Source: Arthrobacter endolithicus
GTDB taxonomy: Bacteria; Actinomycetota; Actinomycetes; Actinomycetales; Micrococcaceae
Assembly: GCF_026627425.1 (NCBI RefSeq)
Contig: NZ_JAPNLH010000009.1
Location: 1 to 64,000 of the forward strand
Direction: 5' to 3'
Length of the DNA stretch: 64,000 bases
Shown here: piece after piece, positions 57,108-64,000 of the stretch
How positions within the stretch are numbered: position 1 is the first letter of the stretch
Layout of the letters: every line of letters begins with the position of its first letter
Translations under genes and position numbers: made by a program
The notes under the pieces: model-generated
Databases searched by the model: none
Told to the model about the DNA's origin: nothing
Seen by the model: only the letters and a program-made list of their open reading frames with translations

Positions 57108-58070
57108 ATGAACACTCAGGAAAAGCGGAATGACGGGGTGGCGCCCGCGCCGCCGTCGGGCCTGCAGTATGAAATCCGTGCCGGTGACCAGCTGGTGGTC
57201 CTGACCGAGGTCGGGGGATCCCTACGCTCTTACACCGCCGGGCAACGTCACGTACTGGACGGCTACGAAGCGGACGAGCAGTGCACCGGCGCCCGCGGGC
57301 AGTCGCTGCTTCCCTGGCCGAACAGGATCTCCAACGGCCACTACGGCTGGCGTGGCAGCGGCCGGCAACTGGACCTCACCGAGCCGGAGAAGCACGGCGC
57401 CATCCACGGTCTGACCCGCTGGGCCAACTGGACGCTGGTCGAGCACGGCCCGGACCGGGCCAGTTTCCGCTACGTCCTGCACGCCTGCCCCGGCTGGCCC
57501 TTCGTTCTGGACTGCCGGCTGGACTATTCCCTCGATGAGCACGGCCTGACCGTGCGCACCAGCGCCACCAACATCGGGACGGAGGCCTGCCCCTACGGAA
57601 CGGGCGCTCATCCGTACCTCAGCGTGGGGACGCCTGACATTGACAGCACTTTTGTCCGGGCCACCGGGTCAATCTACCTGCCCGTGGACGAACTCGGGAT
57701 CCCCACCGGAACCAAGCCGGTGGACGGGACGCATTATGACTTGCGCAGCGAGCAGGTCATGGGAGACCGGGAGATCGACGTTGCATACACGGATCTGCAT
57801 CGCGGCGAAGATGGCCGTGCACGGGTGCGCATGCTGGCGCCGGATCGCGCTGCGGGAGTGGAAATGTGGGTGGACGAGGCGTATCCATATCTGGAAATCT
57901 TCACCGGAGACACCCTGCCCCAGCCGGCCCGCCGCCGCACCGGCCTGGGCGTTGAACCGATGACGTGTGCCCCCAACGCCTTCAATTCAGGGGATGGACT
58001 CATCACTCTTGAACCGGGCGAGAGCCACACCGCGACATGGGGGATTAACCCGTACCCGGACCTCCAATAA
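57108..58070 (+). CDS. galM: Aldose 1-epimerase (galactose mutarotase) family protein
   Basis: 320 residues. Interconverts anomers of aldoses. Visible motifs: LLPWPNRISNGHYGW, the histidine of AIHGLTRWANW, GTGAHPYLSVG (second His) and the glutamate of YLEIFTGDTLP. ATG 57108 follows GGAAGG. The subfamily resembles YeaD/GalM-like proteins of actinobacteria. It is not next to the beta-galactosidase gene. Confidence 0.88.
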   Translation: MNTQEKRNDGVAPAPPSGLQYEIRAGDQLVVLTEVGGSLRSYTAGQRHVLDGYEADEQCTGARGQSLLPWPNRISNGHYGWRGSGRQLDLTEPEKHGAIHGLTRWANWTLVEHGPDRASFRYVLHACPGWPFVLDCRLDYSLDEHGLTVRTSATNIGTEACPYGTGAHPYLSVGTPDIDSTFVRATGSIYLPVDELGIPTGTKPVDGTHYDLRSEQVMGDREIDVAYTDLHRGEDGRARVRMLAPDRAAGVEMWVDEAYPYLEIFTGDTLPQPARRRTGLGVEPMTCAPNAFNSGDGLITLEPGESHTATWGINPYPDLQ

Positions 58071-58089
58071 CGCGAACGTGCAAACGCCG

Positions 58090-58512
58090 CTATGGCTGCG
58101 GTTTGCTGCCGGCGATGTTCACCAGCCAGCTGACACCGAACCTGTCGGCGCACATACCGAAGATGTCGCCCCAGGGAGAGCTCTCGAGCGGCATCGTGAT
58201 GTTACCCCCGGCGGAAATTCCCTCCCAATAGCGACGCAGCTCGGCCTCATCCTCGCCGCTGAGCGACACGGAGTAGTTGTCTCCCGGGGTGTAGCTCATG
58301 TTTCTGGGAGTATCGGCTCCCATCAGGGTGAGGCCGCTGTCGGTCACGAGCACTGCGTGCATGATCTTGTCCTTTTCGGAGGGCTCTTGGCTCATTTGGA
58401 ACTCGCCGAATGTGCTCAGCGTGAGTTCCCCGCCGAAGACCGACCGGTAAAATTCCATGGCTTCTTTCGCCGTATCGCGGAAGCTAAGGTATGGGTTCAG
58501 TTTGGTGCTCAT
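58090..58512 (-). CDS. VOC family protein (PhnB/3-demethylubiquinone methyltransferase-like)
   Basis: 140 residues. The VOC fold is recognisable from NPYLSFRDTAKEAMEFYRSVFGGEL, IMHAVLVTDSGLTLMGAD and PWGDIFGMCADRFGVSWLVNI, typical of PhnB-like proteins. Start at ATG 58512 (MSTKLNPYLSF). The function is unknown; the fold binds metals or small ligands. It converges on the aldose epimerase gene. Confidence 0.87.
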   Translation of the reverse strand: MSTKLNPYLSFRDTAKEAMEFYRSVFGGELTLSTFGEFQMSQEPSEKDKIMHAVLVTDSGLTLMGADTPRNMSYTPGDNYSVSLSGEDEAELRRYWEGISAGGNITMPLESSPWGDIFGMCADRFGVSWLVNIAGSKPQP

Positions 58513-58785
58513 AGGACGTCTCCTCAGGACATGTGTGTGGCGCTGCAGCAATATATAGGTAAGAATTCCCATTGAACCAGCACAGTCCCGCTATGGCTAT
58601 GGCCAGTTTCGTTCGCCTGCGACCTCGACCGGGCTAATCTGAGGCAGAGCGGCAGGGCCAGGATCCCGCTCTGCCGTCGACTTCAGGGACTGGGATAGGG
58701 TGGTTGTGGCCATGGAAACGGAACGCTTGGCTACGTTCACCACAGGTTCTCGCGCGAGATCCCCGCCCTGAAAGTTACCCTGGCA

Positions 58786-60288
58786 ATGGCCAAACAACCG
58801 ACAAGCACGCAGCTGTCCCCGGCAGTTCCAACCGTTTTGGCAGCTCTTCGAACACCTAAGCTCCTGAGCAGGGAGGTCTTAGCCGGCATCGTCACCACGT
58901 TGGCGCTGGTGCCGGAGGTCATCTCCTTCTCCGTGATTGCCGGAGTGGATCCGATCGTCAGCCTCGTCGCGTCCATCGTTTTGGCCATCACCATGTCATT
59001 CCTCGGCGGGAGACCAGGGGTGATCACCGCCGCGGCTGGTTCCGTCGCGCTCGTCGTGGCACCACTGGTCAAGGTTCACGGCGTCGAATACATTCTGCCT
59101 GCCGTAATACTGGCGGGAATCGTGCAGGTCCTTTTTGGCCTCTGCGGACTGGCGCGTCTGATGCGCTTCATTCCGAGGTCGGTCATGATCGGCTTCGTCA
59201 ATGCGTTAGGGATTCTCATCTTCCTCGCCCAGGTACGCCATCTGATCGGTGTTCCGTGGCTCGTCTATCCGTTGTTCGCGCTGACGGTGGGCATCATCTT
59301 ATTCCTGCCAAAAGTCACGACGGCGGTGCCGGCACCTTTGGTCGCGATCGTCGCGGTAACGGCGATCGTCATCATCGCAGGTCTGAACGTCCCGAACGTT
59401 GCCGGCGAAGGCCCGTTGACCGGAGGACTCCCGGGCATCACACTTTTCCTCGTACCATTGAATCTGGAAACCCTGCAGATCGTCTTGCCCACTGCATTGA
59501 GCGTCGCCTTTGTCGGTCTGATGGAATCGCTGCTCACCGCCAAACTTGTCGATGACCTGACGGACACTCGCTCGCACAAGGGCCGGGAGTCCTGGGCTCT
59601 GGGAGTGTCGAATATCGCTGCCGGTTTCTACGGTGGCATCGCCGGATGCGCGATGATCGGCCAGACTATCGTGAATGTGAAGATCGGCGGGGCCAGGACC
59701 CGCATCTCCACCTTCATAGCAGGTGTTTTCCTGCTGGCCCTCGTGACCGGGTTGAGCTCGCTGATGGGACAGATTCCCATGGTGGCACTCGCTGCCGTCA
59801 TGATGATCGTCGCGATCAGCACCGTCGACTGGCACAGCGTTAAAGCGTCAACGCTTAAGCGCATGCCGCTCCCGGAGACCCTCGTCATGAGCCTGACTGT
59901 GATCGTCGTCGTCGTAACCGGAAACCTTGCCATCGGCGTCCTCGTCGGCGTTGTCCTGGCCATGGTGTTGTTCGCACGCCGGATTGCGCATGTAGTCCGG
60001 GTTGAACGCGTCCCGGCCGACGACGGCACCTCGGTGAGGTACGACGTCCGTGGACCGCTGTTCTTCGGGAGCAGCAACGATCTCGTAGACCAATTCTGCT
60101 ATGCGCTCGATCCCGCGGACGTGAGCATCGATTTCACTCACGGACAGATCTGGGATGCGTCCACCGTAGCGGCTCTGGATTCCATCGAGACGAAGTACCG
60201 TGGGCACGGGATTGCCGTCACGTTCGCGGGCCTGGATGCGAACAGTCTGAAGTTCCATCGGCGGCTTACGGGGCACTTCGGGACATAG
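58786..60288 (+). CDS. SulP family anion transporter with STAS domain
   Basis: 500 residues. Ten or more hydrophobic helices with the SulP hallmark GLMESLLTAKLVDDLT and the early ALVPEVISFSVIAGVDP segment (the Pro/Ser-rich anion site). The C-terminal STAS domain (about 410-500) has VSIDFTHGQIWDASTVAALDSIE. It may move sulfate, bicarbonate or another anion. There is no clear ribosome-binding site before ATG 58786. The 273 bases upstream hold no supported gene. Confidence 0.9.
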   Translation: MAKQPTSTQLSPAVPTVLAALRTPKLLSREVLAGIVTTLALVPEVISFSVIAGVDPIVSLVASIVLAITMSFLGGRPGVITAAAGSVALVVAPLVKVHGVEYILPAVILAGIVQVLFGLCGLARLMRFIPRSVMIGFVNALGILIFLAQVRHLIGVPWLVYPLFALTVGIILFLPKVTTAVPAPLVAIVAVTAIVIIAGLNVPNVAGEGPLTGGLPGITLFLVPLNLETLQIVLPTALSVAFVGLMESLLTAKLVDDLTDTRSHKGRESWALGVSNIAAGFYGGIAGCAMIGQTIVNVKIGGARTRISTFIAGVFLLALVTGLSSLMGQIPMVALAAVMMIVAISTVDWHSVKASTLKRMPLPETLVMSLTVIVVVVTGNLAIGVLVGVVLAMVLFARRIAHVVRVERVPADDGTSVRYDVRGPLFFGSSNDLVDQFCYALDPADVSIDFTHGQIWDASTVAALDSIETKYRGHGIAVTFAGLDANSLKFHRRLTGHFGT

Positions 60289-60526
60289 GAACGCCTTGTT
60301 TGTATTCGCGATTATCGGAAACTTGTTTTGGGGACGGGAGTGTTTCCGGCCTGAACGCCGCCGGCGCTGCCCCATGGCGCCATTTCCCGACGTAGCCTTC
60401 GGCTGGCATCCATCGTCCCAGTATGGCCTCTGTCGTCCTATCCGCGGGGAGCAGCCGCACCCGGTTGCCGGCGCGTAGGCAGATCAGCCCTTTTCTTCTT
60501 GGACCCTGCCGTGGGATCATGCTGGC

Positions 60527-60715
60527 ATGAGCAAGGAACAGCATGCGCGGCGGACGGGTAACGGGGTGCGGACGGACACGGAGCAGCATTCGCTGTCCAC
60601 GGCGGAGATTCGTGCGGTGGCGCGGCGGCGCGAAGCTGCGGAAGAAAAGCTTGAGCGGCACCTGCGGGGGAGCGAGCACAAGGACAAAGAGTCTGACGAC
60701 GGCGGCGGTACCTAG
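60527..60715 (+). CDS. Small charged hypothetical protein
   Basis: 62 residues, highly charged (Arg, Glu, Lys) and mostly helical: STAEIRAVARRREAAEEKLERHL. The composition suggests a real cytosolic peptide, but the ribosome-binding site is weak. I do not recognise a family. Confidence 0.4.
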   Translation: MSKEQHARRTGNGVRTDTEQHSLSTAEIRAVARRREAAEEKLERHLRGSEHKDKESDDGGGT

Positions 60716-60783
60716 CGTGAAGGTTAATCCCCGTCTTTCAGCGGGTTAAGGGGACAGCACAGCGGGTGCGAGCACGCTGGGAA

Positions 60784-60981
60784 TTACTTCTGACCCGGAA
60801 CTGAGCGAGCTTCGGGGGAGCTGGCCTCAACCGCGGGACCAAGAGGCGGCAGGTATTTAAGGACGTACCGGCGGCCTCCAGCCCCAAGGCTGGCCCATCC
60901 GAGCACCTCCTCAGCGACGAATAGCCTATATCCGCAGGTTGGATGCGTTCCCCTTGGATACCGGCACCTCATTGACCGCAC
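60784..60981 (-). CDS. Small hypothetical protein with strong ribosome-binding site
   Basis: 65 residues from GTG 60981. A perfect AGGAGG lies eight bases upstream (60990-60995 on the plus strand), which is better than for many real genes here. The sequence RLFVAEEVLGWASLGAGG and RRYVLKYLPPLG looks protein-like, but I do not recognise it. It is isolated between two plus-strand small genes. Confidence 0.4.
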   Translation of the reverse strand: MRSMRCRYPRGTHPTCGYRLFVAEEVLGWASLGAGGRRYVLKYLPPLGPAVEASSPEARSVPGQK

Positions 60982-61116
60982 GAGCCATGCCTCCTGAGCA
61001 TTCTTCCTTAACCTCTCCGCGACCGATTGGCGGGGACATCAGGCCGTTTGCGGCCGAAACTTAGGGGCTCCTGCGCAGGCCTCGTGCCCCCGCCGGGGCC
61101 GCAAGAGAGGATTGAG

Positions 61117-61470
61117 ATGGGACAGGCGAGCGAGAAGGATCGGCCGGAGCCGACGACGGTCGTGGGAAAGCGGGGGCTGCTCTTCAGCGCTGACGGGTCA
61201 GTGATCGGCTTCGCCGATCGGCAGTTGTTGGGCGCAGAGGGTCCGGAGCCGCACGGCGAACATGCCCTCTGGCCGGAGACCATAGCGGACCAGGAACGGG
61301 ATGACCCGGCTGGGCGATCCGCAACACAACTGGTGGCGGGACAACCGGTCACGGCAAAAACCAGCCAGTTCCGGTTTCCAGCCATCCGTGACATGGATCA
61401 CGACGAACTCCATACTGAGAGCAACAAGTCCTCAACACTGGGTCCTAGGCCACAAAAGGGAAAGTCATGA
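61117..61470 (+). CDS. Hypothetical protein upstream of the cupredoxin gene
   Basis: 117 residues from ATG 61117, with GAGAGG eight bases upstream. No signal peptide or membrane helix. It is acidic, with KRGLLFSADGSVIGFADRQLL as the only hydrophobic core. Its TGA overlaps the ATG of the cupredoxin gene (ATGA), so the two are co-translated. The role is unknown. Confidence 0.6.
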   Translation: MGQASEKDRPEPTTVVGKRGLLFSADGSVIGFADRQLLGAEGPEPHGEHALWPETIADQERDDPAGRSATQLVAGQPVTAKTSQFRFPAIRDMDHDELHTESNKSSTLGPRPQKGKS

Positions 61471-61916
61471 ACATTAACAAGACAAAGTTTGTCATCGTCC
61501 CGTCGGCCGCATTGCTGCTGGCCCTGAGCGGCTGCTCGTCCGCGGGGACGGGGACTAGCACTAATGCCACCAGCCCGGCAAGTTCCACGTCCACCGTGTC
61601 CATGGCTCCGTCTTCCGGGGCCGCCTCCACGACGGGATCGGCCAGTTCCATGTCCGCGCCGGCCGCGGCGGCGCAGACCATCCACATTCAAAATTTTGCC
61701 TACAGCGGTCCCGCCAGCGTGGCTCCGGGATCAACCGTGACCGTGATGAACATGGACAGTACAGCCCACACAGTGACATCCGACGAGGGCTCAGCCTTCG
61801 ATGTCCCTGTGAAACCCGGGGAAAGCATGACGTTCAAGGCGCCAACAACCCCAGGCACCTATAAGTACCACTGCACCTACCACGGCAATATGCACGGGAC
61901 GCTGGTCGTGAAGTGA
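61467..61916 (+). CDS. Cupredoxin (plastocyanin-like) lipoprotein
   Basis: 149 residues. Signal peptide with lipobox LSGC (Cys23), so lipid-anchored outside the membrane, then a Ser/Thr/Ala linker (24-68). The cupredoxin domain has the full type 1 copper set: His101 (TAHTVT), Cys136, His139 and Met142 (YHCTYHGNMHG). It is likely an electron carrier or copper-binding protein. Coupled to the genes on both sides by overlapping start/stop codons. Confidence 0.92.
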   Translation: MNINKTKFVIVPSAALLLALSGCSSAGTGTSTNATSPASSTSTVSMAPSSGAASTTGSASSMSAPAAAAQTIHIQNFAYSGPASVAPGSTVTVMNMDSTAHTVTSDEGSAFDVPVKPGESMTFKAPTTPGTYKYHCTYHGNMHGTLVVK

Positions 61917-62356
61917 GTTCCGCGAACAGAACCAGACGGGCACGGGCTGCCACGCCGGCAAACCGAAGCGCCCTCGGGATGATCCTGCGGATCCTGGTGG
62001 CCGCGGCGCTGGCCGTTGACGCCCTCGTACATATCCGGCTGGCACCCGGTTACCAGCTGGCCGCCCCGGACGGAATAGGGGAGGGCAACCTGTTTTACCT
62101 GGAATCCGCGGCCGCCATCGTGGCCGCGCTCTACGTCCTGATCCGCGGAAGCCGACCGGCATTTGGGCTGGCTCTTCTCGTCCTGGCAGCCGGATTGGCC
62201 GCTGTGCTCCTGTATCACTACGTCGATGTGCCGGCGATCGGCCCGATACCGGCCATGTACGATCCGCTGTGGTTCCCGGAAAAATCCATCAGCGCCATTG
62301 CCCAGGGCTTTGGTGTGGCCTTCGCAGTCGCGGGTTTGGCACGCCTGCGCCGTTAG
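61913..62356 (+). CDS. Four-helix membrane protein coupled to cupredoxin
   Basis: 147 residues from GTG 61913, which overlaps the cupredoxin TGA (GTGA). Basic N-terminus, then hydrophobic helices (ILRILVAAALAVDALVHI, FYLESAAAIVAALYVLI, FGLALLVLAAGLAAVLLY, AIAQGFGVAFAVAGLA). The first helix contains a VDALVHIRLAP motif. The family is not known to me by name. The overlap suggests it works with the cupredoxin. Confidence 0.75.
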   Translation: MSSANRTRRARAATPANRSALGMILRILVAAALAVDALVHIRLAPGYQLAAPDGIGEGNLFYLESAAAIVAALYVLIRGSRPAFGLALLVLAAGLAAVLLYHYVDVPAIGPIPAMYDPLWFPEKSISAIAQGFGVAFAVAGLARLRR

Positions 62357-62462
62357 TCACAGAGCGGGCGACCAGATGGGGTGGCCGTTGGAGCGGTCCT
62401 GGAGGGTAGGGAACCGAGCCGTTCGGTGACGACCGGGGCCGGTCTGGGCTAAGTTGGGCCCC

Positions 62463-62765
62463 ATGGCTGAAAAACCCACCGCACACGCCAGACAAAATGT
62501 TCGTCTTACCGCCCGCATCACCGGAGCGGTGCAGGGCGTCGGTTTCAGATACCAGACGGCTCACCGGGCAGTGGAACTGGATCTGACGGGGACCGCCACC
62601 AACCAGTTTGACGGGTCCGTGGAGGTGATAGCCGAAGGGCCGGCGGAAGCTGTGGCCGACCTCCTGGCCTGGCTGAGGTCCGCCGGCCCCCCGGGAAAAG
62701 TGGCGGATGTGGTATCTGCATCCTCCCCTGCAACGGGAGCGTTCGGGAACTTTCGCGCGGTTTAG
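62463..62765 (+). CDS. acyP: Acylphosphatase
   Basis: 100 residues. Hydrolyses acyl phosphates. The signature [21 protein letters not shown] carries the catalytic arginine (R of GFRYQ), and the expected asparagine is in the [14 protein letters not shown] strand. ATG 62463 (MAEKPT) is preferred to a TTG nine bases upstream. Confidence 0.88.
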   Translation: MAEKPTAHARQNVRLTARITGAVQGVGFRYQTAHRAVELDLTGTATNQFDGSVEVIAEGPAEAVADLLAWLRSAGPPGKVADVVSASSPATGAFGNFRAV

Positions 62766-63149
62766 CGAGCACAGGAAGGGCGACGGCGCGCACCGGCTGC
62801 ATCTTGACCCCGTCCATCCGGCTCGCATCATGTCCCCCGGCGGTCCCGGAGTTCTGCAGACCAATGGGTTGAGCGGAGGGGGGTGCCCTGAGCACGAGCG
62901 GAACCATGCAGGCCCAGATTACAGGCGACGATGAACCTGCCGCAGATGACGAGAACGACGACGGTCCGGCTGGTCTGGGCGCGGTCGGCGCGGCGCGCAC
63001 CGGCTAAGGGCTACTGTCGCTGACCGCGGAGCTACTGGGTCGGACCGCAACAGCGGCACCGACGTTGCCGTCCAATAACAGGGCGGTGCCCCAGTGGCCC
63101 TCATGGGGCAGAGCGTTCCAGCGGGGGGCAGCGCCCATATGCTGGACGA
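62766..63149. other. Intergenic region with one tiny acidic open frame
   Basis: 384 bases without a supported gene. A 33-codon acidic frame (62906-63007, QITGDDEPAADDENDDG) is the only candidate; its ribosome-binding site is weak. A promoter for the two-component system must lie near 63100-63149. Confidence 0.35.
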
Positions 63150-63914
63150 GTGAATACCACACAGCATTCGGCCGGCACCAGTGAACTCGGTGGACGCCGG
63201 ATCCTTCTGGTGGAGGATGAGGAGATGATCGCCAATGTGGTCCGCGGCTACCTGGTTCAGGCCGGCTTTCTGGTGGACATAGCGGCGGACGGCTTCACAG
63301 CGCTGAATCTTGCCACGACGCATTCTCCCGACCTGATCATTCTCGACCGTATGCTGCCAGGTTTGGACGGGGCGGAAGTCTGCCGTCGGATCCGGGAAAC
63401 CATGGACATGCCGATCATTCTGCTCACCGCGCTGGCGACGGAGGATGACCGCATTCTGGGCCTCGAAATGGGGGCCGATGATTACGTCACCAAGCCGTTC
63501 TCGCCTCGGGAGCTAGTCCTGAGGGTCAAGTCCGTCATGCGGCGAAGCATCAAGGAATTCAGCCCGGAGCCGCCGGTGGAACTGGCCGGATTCGCCCTGA
63601 ATCCAGCGGCGCGGATCATCACCGCCGCCGGCCGGCCGTTGGGGCTGACGGTGCGGGAATTCGATCTGCTGGCATTTTTCCTCCGCCGTCCGAACCAGGT
63701 TTTCAGCAGGGAAGAGCTCATCCGCGGGGTCTGGGGCTGGGATTTCGGGGACCTGTCCACGGTGACAGTACACGTCCGCAGGGTCCGCGAGAAGATCGAA
63801 AGTGATCCGACAAATCCGAAGCTACTCAAAACAGTATGGGGAGTCGGGTATCGGTTCGACGCCGTCGTGGCTTACTCCTCCACTGCGGCAGCGGGGGCGC
63901 CTGATGTCAGCTGA
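63150..63914 (+). CDS. OmpR/PhoB-type response regulator
   Basis: 254 residues from GTG 63150. Receiver domain with acidic pocket LLVEDEE, phosphoacceptor Asp66 (ILDRMLPG) and Lys115 (VTKPF). The winged-helix DNA-binding domain from about 150 has LTVREFDLLAFFLRRPNQVFSREELI and a TVTVHVRRVREKIE recognition region. The sensor kinase gene begins inside its last codons, so they form one operon. The stimulus is unknown. Confidence 0.92.
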   Translation: MNTTQHSAGTSELGGRRILLVEDEEMIANVVRGYLVQAGFLVDIAADGFTALNLATTHSPDLIILDRMLPGLDGAEVCRRIRETMDMPIILLTALATEDDRILGLEMGADDYVTKPFSPRELVLRVKSVMRRSIKEFSPEPPVELAGFALNPAARIITAAGRPLGLTVREFDLLAFFLRRPNQVFSREELIRGVWGWDFGDLSTVTVHVRRVREKIESDPTNPKLLKTVWGVGYRFDAVVAYSSTAAAGAPDVS

Positions 63915-64000
63915 CGATCTAGTTATTATTGTGCGTCTGGTTCTCCTGTGGGCCGTCACGATCGGTGCCGTCACGGTGTTCCTCCAGTGGTTATTGCGCC
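63904..64000 (+). CDS. Sensor histidine kinase, N-terminal part only
   Basis: ATG 63904 overlaps the response regulator end by 11 bases. The visible 32 codons read MSADDLVIIVRLVLLWAVTI then a hydrophobic stretch, i.e. a first transmembrane segment. The partner of an OmpR-type regulator is expected to be a histidine kinase. It runs off the window, so the catalytic part is not seen. Confidence 0.6.
   Translation, partial: MSADDLVIIVRLVLLWAVTIGAVTVFLQWLLR

Overview
The window comes from a high-GC Gram-positive bacterium, most likely an Arthrobacter relative (Micrococcaceae). The evidence is the GC-rich coding pattern, GTG/TTG starts, a copper amine oxidase and a homoprotocatechuate dioxygenase whose active-site numbering matches the characterised Arthrobacter/Brevibacterium enzymes almost exactly, a SigB/SigF-type sigma factor and a DUF2695 gene. 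I see no rRNA, tRNA, CRISPR array, intact insertion sequence or phage genes. It reads as chromosomal accessory and catabolic DNA.

Region 1 (0.25-6.8 kb) is a signalling or defence-like island. It holds a SLOG + deoxyribosyltransferase-like + TPR protein, a TIR protein with a C-terminal CD225/dispanin-like membrane domain, a broken TIR-membrane-PQQ-propeller gene, a broken glycosyltransferase and, on the other strand, a patatin-like phospholipase. The TIR-PQQ gene and the glycosyltransferase are truncated at the same point near 4.72 kb.

Region 2 (6.9-10.9 kb) is a GH2 beta-galactosidase with a divergent TetR regulator and a clear palindrome between them. Region 3 (11.3-27.3 kb) looks like one aromatic-amine pathway. 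A copper amine oxidase, an aldehyde dehydrogenase, an APC permease and AraC (FeaR-like) and TetR regulators would turn amines such as dopamine or tyramine into hydroxyphenylacetates. An adjoining hpa operon (FAH-RraA fusion, GntR, hpaE, hpaD, hpaH, hpaI, succinate-semialdehyde dehydrogenase) cleaves homoprotocatechuate and leads to pyruvate and succinate. No 4-hydroxyphenylacetate hydroxylase and no separate HpaF isomerase are present, and the FAH-RraA fusion is unusual.

Region 4 (27.7-38.0 kb) begins with a mosaic of transporter and hydroxyacid dehydrogenase fragments. It continues with a gene set for four-carbon or branched sugars and their acids: DUF1537 kinase, 3-hydroxyacid dehydrogenase, GntR, TIM-barrel isomerase-like protein, DhaK-DhaL kinase, RpiB-like and TIM-like isomerases, and two further oxidoreductases. 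The expected end product is D-erythrose 4-phosphate. A CCTATAGG palindrome lies in front of both gntR and the isomerase gene.

Region 5 (38-64 kb) is mixed: HrpB helicase, EamA exporter, 5'-3' exonuclease, a dead nucleoside kinase, DUF2695 and a Tat ferritin-like protein, YrdC/Sua5-like protein, sigma factor, S4 protein, lipase-like hydrolase, HtrA-type lipoprotein protease, DUF488, a beta-phosphoglucomutase + GH65 phosphorylase pair, Usp/MFS pair, aldose epimerase, VOC protein, SulP transporter, a cupredoxin lipoprotein operon, acylphosphatase, and a two-component system whose kinase runs off the window end.
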